Assembly (NCBI GenBank): GCA_029879555.1
Contig: JAOUQB010000179.1
Location: 1 to 5,651, forward strand
Source of the DNA: Nitrospirota bacterium
Lineage (GTDB): Bacteria; Nitrospirota; Nitrospiria; Nitrospirales; UBA8639
Direction: 5' to 3'
Length of the DNA stretch: 5,651 nt
Part shown: positions 1 to 5,064 of the stretch, piece by piece
Layout of the letters: the number at the start of each line of letters is the position of its first letter
How positions within the stretch are numbered: position 1 is the stretch's first letter
Position numbers and translations under genes: made by a program
Notes under the pieces: generated by a model
What the model was told of the DNA's origin: nothing
Databases searched by the model: none
The model's input: only the letters and a program-made list of their open reading frames with translations

Positions 1-372
1 CCAGGTCAGGACCAGTGCTCTACTCTACCCAAGACGTGACCCCAAGACGCAAGACCCTCACGTTTGATAATGGATCAGAATTTGTGAAGCATGAAGTGCT
101 GGCGCACGCCCTCGAGGCCCATACCTACTTTGCTCATCCCTATGCCTCCTGGGAGCGCGGGATCAATGAAAACACGAACGGATTACTTCGACAGTTTTTT
201 CCGAAACACACGGACTTCAGAAAGGTCTCGTGGCAGCAGGTGCACAAGGCCGTGGACCACCTGAATAACCGTCCGAGGAAAACCCGTGGCTATCGAACGC
301 CCAACCAACTCTTCAACAAGCAATTCGTCCCGCTGGTGGATCCGGACATTGCACTTACTACTTGAATTCAAG
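1..372 (+). mobile_element. Right end of an IS30-family insertion sequence (left part outside window)
   Basis: This is the 3' part of an IS30-type element. It consists of the transposase C-terminus and, overlapping its last codons, a right terminal inverted repeat around TTGCACTTACTACTTGAATT (350-369). In IS30 elements the right inverted repeat typically overlaps the transposase 3' end, which fits. Sequence related to IS110 starts at 373, where the reverse-strand reading frame becomes alignable with the second IS110 transposase in this window (Ala-Ser of PTVGQ-x-A-S). The element end is therefore placed at or just before 372. The left inverted repeat and any target duplication are outside the window, so the exact boundary is good to a few bases only. 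Confidence 0.75.
3..365 (+). CDS. IS30-family transposase, C-terminal part (5' end outside window)
   Basis: This is the catalytic end of a DDE transposase that cuts and joins IS30 element ends. The frame is open to the window edge (from base 3), so the GTG at 15 is not taken as the start; the gene begins upstream. The visible motifs are FDNGSEF, with the second catalytic Asp, and WERGINENTNGLLRQ, with the catalytic Glu. Exactly 33 residues separate the two, the D(33)E spacing of the family. FPKHTDF and the NNRPRKTRGYRTP block follow, as is normal near the C-terminus. The protein ends PDIALTT, close to the usual IS30 terminus, so the 3' end looks natural and not truncated. Whether the element is intact cannot be judged without the upstream two thirds. 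Confidence 0.88.
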   Translation, partial: RSGPVLYSTQDVTPRRKTLTFDNGSEFVKHEVLAHALEAHTYFAHPYASWERGINENTNGLLRQFFPKHTDFRKVSWQQVHKAVDHLNNRPRKTRGYRTPNQLFNKQFVPLVDPDIALTT

Positions 373-1116
373 GGAGGCAAACTGCCCCACGGTGGGGAAG
401 CGGTGAATCTCGCCGGTCTCCAGCATGATCGTCAGGGCCAGCGTCTGGCCAATGCCGGGAACCGTCAACAGCGACTGAAAGGCCGGGCGTAGTTGCACGC
501 GGGCATGCACGGCCCGTTCCACCTGGGTGATCTGCTCCGCGAGGTGCTGCATCACGGCCACGGTCACTTCAAGGGCGAGGGCGTGTTCGGGGAGCGCCAC
601 TAACTCACGGACCTTGGCCGGGGTCAGTTGCTTGATCTGATTGCTTTTCATCGCTTGTCCCGTATTCCGAGTCAGCAAGTTTGGAATGCTGAGGAGATTG
701 GCCGTCTTCTGACGGACGAGTTGACTGCGTTTGCGCAGCAGATCGCGAATGGCTCGGTCCTCCTTGGGATAGATATAGCCCGTCGGCAACATCTCTAAGC
801 GGAGCAGATGAGCTAACCACCGCGCATCCGAGTCATCGTTGGTATATTTGAGTCCTGCGTATTGTTGTATCGCTGCGGGGTTGGCGAGGTGTACGACGTA
901 GCCCGCTTCTTGTAACCCATCCACCAACCAATACCAATTGTAGGTGGACTCCACAACCAGGCCCTGGAGTTGCGCCCGAAATGGGGCGAGTTGCGGAAGA
1001 ATCTGCGCCAACTCATTCGGCAATCGTTTCTGATACAACACCTGATCCGCTTCATCGAGCACCACGACCACACTGTTGTTGCCATGCAAGTCAATGCCGC
1101 CATACAATTTGTTCAT
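358..1116 (-). pseudogene. IS110-superfamily transposase, 3'-truncated by the IS30 element (copy 1)
   Basis: This is an RNA-guided-type recombinase gene of the IS110 superfamily, now broken. The start is the ATG at 1116-1114 (MNKLYGGIDLHGNN), preceded by a strong Shine-Dalgarno AAGGAGG at 1127-1121; an in-frame upstream extension has no such site. The RuvC-like DEDD half is intact: Asp9 in GGIDLH, Glu56 in VVESTYNWYW, and Asp94/Asp97 in the NDDSDAR block. The second half reaches the LTVPGIGQTLALTIMLETGEIHRFP segment, then homology to the intact copy at 3948-4979 stops at residue 248. The last four codons (LEFK) and the stop are read out of the abutting IS30 end. The C-terminal ~95 residues, with the Ser nucleophile region, are missing. 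The two copies agree at roughly two thirds of positions by eye, so they are related elements and not a recent duplication. Confidence 0.9.
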
Positions 1117-1201
1117 GGCTCCTCCTTGGGGTTGGGAAGGTGGAAAGATCGTTGAAGACCTCTCCACTGTACCGCCCACTTGAGGAGCCTGCTAGATGTA
1201 T
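373..1201 (-). mobile_element. Remnant of IS110/IS1111-type element, copy 1 (left end kept, right end lost)
   Basis: The element runs leftward: its left (promoter-side) end is at about 1201 and the transposase reads toward 373. The left end carries the subterminal repeat GGAGCCTGCTAGATG (1184-1198). This matches the right-end repeat of copy 2 at all 15 positions when reverse-complemented. The right end and any downstream guide-RNA region have been removed or displaced to the far side of the IS30 element. The outer limit at 1201 follows the boundary model deduced for copy 2 (three bases beyond the repeat, then AT) and is an inference. Confidence 0.75.
1184..1198 (-). repeat. Subterminal inverted repeat, left end of IS copy 1
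   Basis: GGAGCCTGCTAGATG is the reverse complement of CATCTAGCAGGCTCC at 3524-3538 (15/15) and differs by one base from the left-end repeat of copy 2 at 5047-5061. Homology to copy 2 continues inward through CTGTACCGCCCA. Confidence 0.8.
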
Positions 1202-1228
1202 ATCAAATCTTTAGTTGAGAGTTTCCCT

Positions 1229-1252
1229 GTAATAGGGTCAGTAATAGGGTCG
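1229..1252. repeat. Two tandem copies of a 12-bp unit
   Basis: GTAATAGGGTCA is followed directly by GTAATAGGGTCG at the left border of repeat unit A. The equivalent place before unit B has only CTAGTAGGGACA, so the second copy looks like a local slippage duplication. Confidence 0.7.
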
Positions 1253-1452
1253 GGCGTGCGTTATTGCATTAAGCGAAAATGGGGCAAGTTGCGTGTTTTC
1301 TAAGATTGAGGTCGCCGCACGTTTGTTGTGGTGAGTGTTGCCTGTCCGTGCGAGATGGCTTGGTTGCTTCCACTGCGATCATGATCACGCTCATTTCCTT
1401 CTGACCTGCCCACGCGCGTATTTTTTTGTTTTACACTTTTTCTCCACGCTGT
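1245..1452. repeat. ~208-bp direct repeat, unit A (flanks the toxin-antitoxin operon on the left)
   Basis: This segment matches 2871-3081 over its whole length, with about nine in ten bases identical by hand alignment and a few 1-4 base indels. Conserved stretches include CAAGTTGCGTGTTTTCTAAG and GTTGTGGTGAGTGTTGCCTG. The perfect 10-bp palindrome GATCATGATC (1377-1386) is present in both copies. No ORF is conserved between the copies, so this is non-coding repeat DNA. A weaker resemblance continues into the next two units at 1547 and 1756. The edges are where alignment fades, not sharp ends. Confidence 0.85.
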
Positions 1453-1546
1453 AGAAGGGGTCTAGGCGTTTGTTTCATGATACTTGGCCCGGTACTCTTC
1501 CCATGAAGACTGCTTTTCTTAAGCCTTTCTTGCAAGCAGGAGGTTC

Positions 1547-1755
1547 GATCTGTCGTTGACTGTTTCGTCTGCCTGATTCATGCTGCTTGGAAGATTCTGC
1601 TGTGAACACAACGGCTCTCATTTCCTCTCATTTCCCACGCCAGTAAATTTCTCTGCCTTGCCCTTTCCTGCTACACGCATTCCTCTGTTGAGCCCTTGGC
1701 GTTTAGAGGAGCCAGGTTTCCGTTGGAGACCGAAGCCTAGCTGTGTCAGGGGGCA
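1547..1755. repeat. Diverged ~209-bp tandem repeat, unit 2
   Basis: This unit aligns with the next one (from 1756) at a constant offset of 209 bases. The shared landmarks are GATCTGT, TTTCGTCTG, GCTTGGA-GATTC-GC, CTCTCTGCCTT-CC, CTTGG and GCCAGGTTTC. Part of it (GCTTGG, CTCATTTCC, CCCACGC) also aligns with unit A at an offset of 227. A 62-codon ORF starting at 1580 has no ribosome-binding site or recognisable domain and is taken as an artefact of the repeat. Confidence 0.6.
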
Positions 1756-1950
1756 GATCTGTGATTGAGAGTTTCGTCTGTTCGTGGGAAATTGCTTGGA
1801 TGATTCCGCCGCTCCCCCGCCTTCCCTCCTGACCTGCCGACGCCGGCAGCTCTCTGCCTTCCCTTTTCATCCTTCATCCTGTGTTGCCGCTTGGTATTCG
1901 GAAAAGCCGGGTTTCGCCCTCGCACGGCGTAGTCCTTTTCACTTGACCAA
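1756..1950. repeat. Diverged ~209-bp tandem repeat, unit 3
   Basis: This is the second member of the tandem pair described for 1547-1755. It keeps CTGACCTGCC-ACGC, which is also present in units A and B but lost in unit 2. The units are therefore related as a small family and not as a single duplication. A spurious ORF from 1784 parallels the one in unit 2. From 1951 to 2087 nothing is recognisable apart from the run into the operon control region. Confidence 0.55.
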
Positions 1951-2087
1951 TGCGCGGCATGTGGTCGTGTAAGGTTGCTGAAATAAAGAGAGAAAGGTCC
2001 TAGGCTGGTATTGCCTATATGGGGGGCTGCATGACAAGGGAACGGGTTCCATTCTTTTGACTATCTATTCTCTGGCATTCATCCTTT

Positions 2088-2128
2088 ATGATATTATATA
2101 ATATATTATAGATATTATTATATATCAT
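2088..2128 (+). promoter_or_regulatory. AT-only palindromic operator/promoter of the toxin-antitoxin operon
   Basis: This 41-bp tract is made almost wholly of A and T, in contrast to its surroundings. It opens with ATGATAT and closes with ATATCAT, and contains a perfect 14-bp palindrome TATAATATATTATA (2097-2110) followed by the half-sites GATAT/ATATC (2111-2126). It lies 19 bases before the antitoxin start. A TATAAT -10 candidate (2097-2102) lies inside the palindrome, with no convincing -35 (TTGACT at 2057-2062 is too far for standard spacing). Ribbon-helix-helix antitoxins commonly bind such repeats over their own promoter, so autorepression is the likely use. The binding itself is inferred. 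Confidence 0.6.
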
Positions 2129-2147
2129 CTAGTAATGTGGAGGGCCT

Positions 2148-2387
2148 ATGGGTGCCATTGCCGTTTCAAAGAAGGAAGAGCAACAAATTGCTCGGTTGCG
2201 CAAGGAGCTACGGATTCCGAGTAAGTCTGAGGTGATTCGTGTGGCGCTACAAACGCTCGAACAGAAAACATCTGAAGAACGGTTACGTCAGGAGGTGCAT
2301 CGATCCGTGCAGCGTTGTGCTCAAGCGGACCAACGTGAGAATTACCTGTTGTTTCAAAGTTCGTTCACGCATGAGCAATTGGAGTAG
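2148..2387 (+). CDS. Ribbon-helix-helix antitoxin of a MazF-type toxin-antitoxin pair
   Basis: This 79-residue protein is predicted to bind and neutralise the toxin encoded immediately downstream and to bind the operon operator. Residues about 3-40 have the ribbon-helix-helix pattern: a short strand (AIAVSKKEEQQ), a helix (IARLRKELRI), a turn (PSKS) and a second helix (EVIRVALQTLEQ). The charged tail from about residue 41 to 79 would be the toxin-binding arm, unstructured until bound. The ATG at 2148 is preceded by GGAGGG (2139-2144), closely spaced but strong. The stop at 2387 is three bases from the toxin ATG, so the genes are translationally coupled. MazE proteins of the AbrB fold do not look like this; the pairing of a ribbon-helix-helix antitoxin with MazF is known from other bacteria. 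The fold assignment is by sequence pattern only. Confidence 0.85.
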   Translation: MGAIAVSKKEEQQIARLRKELRIPSKSEVIRVALQTLEQKTSEERLRQEVHRSVQRCAQADQRENYLLFQSSFTHEQLE

Positions 2388-2390
2388 TTG

Positions 2391-2735
2391 ATGGAAATCA
2401 AATGGGGTTATGTCTATATCATCGACTTTAATCCTCAGATTAAAACGAAACCTGGAAAACTTCGGCCGGGATTAGTGCTTCAATCTGATCTGGTCACCGA
2501 AGCGGGTTATCCATCTACCATCGTTGTTCCAGCTACCACTCAATTAGTTGAGGATCCCGGTATCCTCAGATTACGCGTGAAGAAAAGCCAAGCTGGTCTT
2601 AAGCAAGACAGTGATCTGTTACTTGGTCAGCTGATCGCTGTGGCCAACGAATCGTTTCGCCAAGAGTTGAAGCCGTTGCCCATTAACTTGATGGATGAGA
2701 TCAGCAAACGAATCCGCATTCTTTTGAATCTGTGA
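2391..2735 (+). CDS. mazF: MazF/PemK-family endoribonuclease toxin
   Basis: This 114-residue protein is predicted to be a sequence-specific mRNA interferase held inactive by the upstream antitoxin. The features of the MazF/PemK fold are in order: WGYVYIIDFNP (first strand, residues 5-15), KLRPGLVL with the conserved Arg-Pro (Arg25), TIVVPATTQ with the catalytic-site Thr (49/50), and DSDLLLGQLIAV. The last block matches the conserved 'D-x-Q-hydrophobic' segment near the C-terminus, and the length fits the family. The ATG at 2391 is chosen over the TTG at 2388 because GGAG at 2381-2384 sits six bases before it. The site lies inside the antitoxin's last codons, so expression depends on translation of the antitoxin. 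No terminator is evident after the stop. All expected core motifs are present, so it is probably active; the cleavage sequence cannot be predicted. Confidence 0.9.
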   Translation: MEIKWGYVYIIDFNPQIKTKPGKLRPGLVLQSDLVTEAGYPSTIVVPATTQLVEDPGILRLRVKKSQAGLKQDSDLLLGQLIAVANESFRQELKPLPINLMDEISKRIRILLNL

Positions 2736-2814
2736 TCCGCAGACGGCTAAAAAGAAAAGGGGGCAGGTTGCTTGCTAGATAATATGACGGCTGTGAGGGT
2801 GCCGTAGGCTTGGG

Positions 2815-2857
2815 GTCACCCATTAGAAGGCTCCGGTCAAGTGGGCGCACGTCTCCT
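2815..2857 (+). mobile_element. Solo right end of an IS110/IS1111-type element
   Basis: A 43-bp segment matches the right end of IS copy 2 (3518-3561) almost base for base. It begins GTCACCCAT, then has TAGAAGG in place of CTAGCAGG, then continues CTCCGGTCAAGTGGGC, one changed base, and CACGTCTCCT. No transposase follows; the match ends and CTGCTAG (2864-2870), resembling the core of a left end, comes seven bases later. It is read as a collapsed element or an internal-deletion derivative reduced to its ends. Confidence 0.6.
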
Positions 2858-2870
2858 GGCACTCTGCTAG

Positions 2871-3081
2871 TAGGGACAGGCTTGCGTTAGTGCATTAAGC
2901 AAAAAAAATGGCAAGTTGCGTGTTTTCTAAGATAGAGGTCGCGGCACGTTTGTTGTGGTGAGTGTTGCCTGTCCGTGCGAGATGGCTTGGCTGCTTCCCC
3001 TGCGATCATGATCACGCTCCTTCCCTTCTGACCTGCCCACGCGCCCATTTTTCTGTTTTACACTTTTATTCTCCACGCTGT
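2871..3081. repeat. ~210-bp direct repeat, unit B (flanks the toxin-antitoxin operon on the right)
   Basis: This is the second copy of the repeat at 1245-1452, in the same orientation, including the GATCATGATC palindrome (3004-3013) and the closing CTCCACGCTGT. Together the copies bracket the toxin-antitoxin operon. After 3081 a shorter match (GCAAG-AGCAGG-GGTTCG) recalls the 1531-1547 region that follows unit A, with about 80 bases missing in between. Confidence 0.85.
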
Positions 3082-3133
3082 GTTGTCATTTGACCTTTGC
3101 AAGAGCAGGGGTTCGCACCTGCATGACGAGGCT

Positions 3134-3157
3134 CCTTCGACTTGGCTCAGGACAGGC
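3134..3157 (+). repeat. Short dispersed repeat, left arm of an inverted pair
   Basis: The pattern is CCTTCGA, five variable bases, CTCAGGACA, one variable base, GC. The reverse complement of 3252-3275 fits the same pattern, with 18 of 24 positions identical. Sequences of the type CCTTCGA...CTCAGGACAGG are known as common intergenic repeats in many bacteria. Confidence 0.7.
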
Positions 3158-3251
3158 CTTTTGTTTCGGCAAAATGGCCCAAAACCACTGACGTCCTGTT
3201 CGGCGGATGAAGATGGCCAGACGCCAGAAGGGGAGCGGACCAACTCGCGGA

Positions 3252-3275
3252 GCTTGTCCTGAGGTTTCTCGAAGG
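3252..3275 (-). repeat. Short dispersed repeat, right arm of an inverted pair
   Basis: This is the inverted partner of 3134-3157. It begins GCTTGTCCTGAG and ends TCGAAGG. The 94 bases between the arms (3158-3251) have no recognisable content. Confidence 0.7.
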
Positions 3276-3523
3276 GCTCAGATAAGGCCCGCCGGATAAG
3301 AGCGTCCGTTCCCGAGACCGAACAGCAGGCGTCGGGAAAGAGCGTGGATGTGTTGATAGGGTCCGGTCTTGCAATACGGTACCCTTTCTATTTCCCCATC
3401 TCATTTCGTTTTTGACTGGGATCCTCTGTTTCACATACCTGCCTCTCTAAAACGGTTTTCTTTGTGACCTGCCGCTTCTTTGCACTTGGGCTGAGGGTTG
3501 ATCCGCTTGAAAAGGATGTCACC

Positions 3524-3538
3524 CATCTAGCAGGCTCC
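3524..3538 (+). repeat. Subterminal inverted repeat, right end of IS copy 2
   Basis: CATCTAGCAGGCTCC pairs with GGAGTCTGCTAGATG at 5047-5061 (one mismatch) and matches the left-end repeat of copy 1 exactly in reverse complement. Confidence 0.85.
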
Positions 3539-3561
3539 GGTCAAGTGGGCACACGTCTCCT

Positions 3562-3947
3562 CTTCTTTCGTCCTCGCACTTTCCCTTCTGAATTTCATCG
3601 ATCCCTCGAGCGGTGAGACTTCGACTGCATCCGGATTTTCAGTGGTTGCGGTGTCTCCTCAGTGACCTGAGTCGCACCAGTCACCCATCAGGATCAAGGC
3701 CAGGAGACAGAGGCTCTCCGACCCCTGGCCACCGAGTGGCCCCAGAAAACCATTGGTGCCCGCGTGTGTCCAAACGAGAGGATCACAGATCCAGTGGTTG
3801 CCCTGTGGCTCCAACCTTTTGAGGGCTCACACCCGAGGCAGCTCAGTCCTCCCCGTCTACCGAGGAAGCAGAAGAGGGCGGGGGGATGGCCAATCAGGTT
3901 CGTGGTTCTACCAACCCCTTTCCAAGCTCATCCGACCCACCCAAGTT
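3562..3947 (-). ncRNA. Candidate guide RNA (seekRNA/bridge RNA) region of IS copy 2
   Basis: This 386-nt region between the transposase stop and the right end is far longer than a terminal repeat needs, and no frame through it looks coding. It is GC-rich and packed with possible stems: GAGAC/GTCTC (3615-3657), GTGAC/GTCAC (3662-3684), GGCCAGG/CCTGGCC (3698-3730, with inner GGAGA/TCTCC), GGCCAC-CGA-GTGGCC (3727-3741, exclusive with the previous stem), and GGTTG/CAACC (3796-3816). In IS1111-group elements the targeting RNA is encoded at this position. A 13-nt stretch at 3680-3692 equals the predicted empty target site. The minus strand is proposed because the transposase transcript reads into it. 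RNA ends and strand are inferred, and no promoter was recognised. Confidence 0.6.
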
Positions 3948-4979
3948 TCATGGGCCCGCTGCGGCAAAGGCCTTGTCAATCTCAAACGGCACCTGATCCC
4001 GCAACACGTAGTAGCAGGCTCGGGCTAACTTGTGAGCGACGGCCTTGATGGCCACCACGCGTTTCGTCTGGCTCATCTTGCGATCATAGAAGCGGCGAAT
4101 GGGGGGATAGTACCGCACGGCGTGGTTGGCCGCTTCGACAAACGCCCAGGCTAAATACTTGTTGCCATTCTTCGTGTTCCCCCGGCCTTTGCGTTTGCCA
4201 TTGCTCAGTTTCGTACTCCCCACACAGCGGCAATAGGAAGCCCACTGGCCGACGGTGGGAAAGCGGTGGATCTCCCCGGCTTCTAGCATGATCGTCAACG
4301 CGAGCGTCTGTCCCACGCCGGCGATGGTGAGGACGTGCCGAAAGGTGGGCCGGAGGGCGACCCGAGCCTTGATCGCCTGTTCCAGCGTCGCAATTTGCTC
4401 ATCCACACAGCGCAGCACGGTCAGCGTACTGGTGACGGCCAGCGCCACCTCCGTCGTCGGTAAGAGCTGCTCGACCTCTGCGACCGTGAGGGTTTTCAGC
4501 GTCTGCCCCTTGAGGGTGGTGCCCGTGTGGCGCGTCACCACCGCCTGAGCGCTGAGTAGGTTACTCGTCTTCTGCTGCACGAGCTGGCTGCGTTTTCGGA
4601 GTAAGTCGCGGACGCCTCGTTCGGCTTTGGGATAGATATAGCCCGTCGGCAACAGGCCTAACCGCAACAGATGCGCCAGCCACCGCGCATCGCTCGCATC
4701 GTCAGTGTATTTGAGGCCATTATATTGTTGCATGGCCGCCGGGTTGGCTAAGTGGACAAGATAGCCGGCCTCCATCAGGCCATCGACCAACCAGTACCAA
4801 TTATACGTCGACTCGACCACAAGCCCCTCAAGAGCGGCCTGATACGAAGTCAGTTGTCCGAGAATCGTTGCCAAGTCATTGGGCAGGCGTTTCCGATACA
4901 CGATCTGATCTGCGTCATCCACAATGACGATCACACTGTTGTTGGCATGCAAATCAATGCCGCCGTACAAGTTGTTCAT
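3948..4979 (-). CDS. IS110/IS1111-family transposase (DEDD recombinase), full length
   Basis: This 343-residue protein is predicted to be the RNA-guided recombinase that excises and integrates its element. The start is the ATG at 4979-4977 behind AAGGAGG (4990-4984). The N-terminal RuvC-like domain shows the DEDD residues: Asp9 (GGIDLHANN), Glu56 (VVESTYNWYW) and Asp94/Asp97 (TDDASDARW). A helical linker follows (about 118-205), then the Transposase_20-type domain. That domain has a helix-hairpin-helix-like segment (LTIAGVGQTLALTIMLEAG, 217-235), HRFPTVGQWASY, and LSNGKRKGRGNTKNGNKYL. Ser259 of the last block fits the position of the catalytic Ser in this family. No frameshift or missing motif is visible, and length is normal, so it is probably functional. 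Copy 1 (358-1116) is a diverged, truncated relative. Confidence 0.93.
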   Translation of the reverse strand: MNNLYGGIDLHANNSVIVIVDDADQIVYRKRLPNDLATILGQLTSYQAALEGLVVESTYNWYWLVDGLMEAGYLVHLANPAAMQQYNGLKYTDDASDARWLAHLLRLGLLPTGYIYPKAERGVRDLLRKRSQLVQQKTSNLLSAQAVVTRHTGTTLKGQTLKTLTVAEVEQLLPTTEVALAVTSTLTVLRCVDEQIATLEQAIKARVALRPTFRHVLTIAGVGQTLALTIMLEAGEIHRFPTVGQWASYCRCVGSTKLSNGKRKGRGNTKNGNKYLAWAFVEAANHAVRYYPPIRRFYDRKMSQTKRVVAIKAVAHKLARACYYVLRDQVPFEIDKAFAAAGP

Positions 4980-5001
4980 GGCTCCTCCTTGGGTTGAGAA
5001 T

Positions 5002-5030
5002 GTTGAGAAACTCTTGACCGGTCTCTCAAC
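5002..5030 (-). other. Conserved hairpin in the left end, upstream of the transposase of copy 2
   Basis: GTTGAGA (5002-5008) pairs with TCTCAAC (5024-5030) across a 15-base loop, about 12 bases upstream of the ribosome-binding site. At the same place copy 1 has GTGGA (1140-1144) pairing with TCCAC (1163-1167). The arms changed together, which argues that the pairing matters, either as DNA structure or in the leader RNA. The role is unknown. Confidence 0.5.
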
Positions 5031-5046
5031 TGTACCGCCCAGGCGA

Positions 5047-5061
5047 GGAGTCTGCTAGATG
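5047..5061 (-). repeat. Subterminal inverted repeat, left end of IS copy 2
   Basis: GGAGTCTGCTAGATG is the partner of 3524-3538. Three bases (ATT, 5062-5064) lie between it and the proposed junction AT at 5065-5066. Extra bases outside the left repeat are usual in IS1111-group elements. Confidence 0.85.
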
Positions 5062-5064
5062 ATT

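Larger units (their letters stand above)
3082..3517. other. Gene-free stretch with small inverted repeats
   Basis: No credible gene is seen on either strand. Two minus-strand frames longer than 60 codons cross it, but they lack ribosome-binding sites, have Ser/Arg/Pro-rich low-complexity translations and run through the repeat at 3134. The only structured content is the pair of 24-bp inverted repeats listed separately. CATTTCGTTTTTGAC and GTGACCTGCC (3404-3474) may be faint relics of the ~200-bp repeat family. Confidence 0.5.
3525..5064 (-). mobile_element. Complete-looking IS110-superfamily element of IS1111 type, copy 2
   Basis: This element of about 1.54 kb is transcribed right to left. 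It has a short left end (4980-5064) with an inverted repeat and hairpin, a full-length transposase gene (3948-4979), a ~386-nt non-coding region (3562-3947), and a right end (3525-3561). The subterminal repeats CATCTAGCAGGCTCC (3524-3538) and GGAGTCTGCTAGATG (5047-5061) are inverted with 14 of 15 matches. Inverted repeats and a long non-coding tract after the transposase are the hallmarks of the IS1111 group; the IS110 group lacks both. The boundaries are set at an AT dinucleotide present at both junctions (3525-3526 and 5065-5066), chosen because this reconstitutes a target sequence found in the non-coding region. They may be off by a few bases. Confidence 0.8.

Noticed and set aside
1245..1950. 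A CRISPR array
   Set aside because: Repeat units are ~200 bp, diverged and contiguous, with no short identical repeats separated by unique spacers.
1580..1972. Two plus-strand frames of 62 codons that resemble each other (1580-1768 and 1784-1972)
   Set aside because: The likeness comes from the underlying 209-bp tandem DNA repeat. The frames are not kept in units A and B, there are no start signals, and the bases do not show coding constraint.
1245..3081. An integron-type gene cassette with attC sites around the toxin-antitoxin operon
   Set aside because: The repeats are not bounded by recognisable GTTRRRY/RYYYAAC pairs and do not fold as attC imperfect palindromes; no integrase is visible.
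3147..3434. Minus-strand frame of 95 codons, with a second one at 3058-3243
   Set aside because: The translations are Ser/Arg/Pro-rich without domains, lack a ribosome-binding site and run through the dispersed 24-bp repeat, which by itself gives the common artefact LSQVEG.
3615..3657. Donor-recognising guide in the first hairpin (GGATTTTCAG compared with the element junction GATTATCTAG)
   Set aside because: The resemblance needs two gaps and a mismatch, which is too weak to separate from chance without homologues.
3613..4048. Several plus-strand frames of 69-94 codons over the candidate ncRNA and transposase 3' end
   Set aside because: They overlap one another in different frames, are Pro/Arg-rich, lack start signals and run into the certain transposase gene on the other strand.
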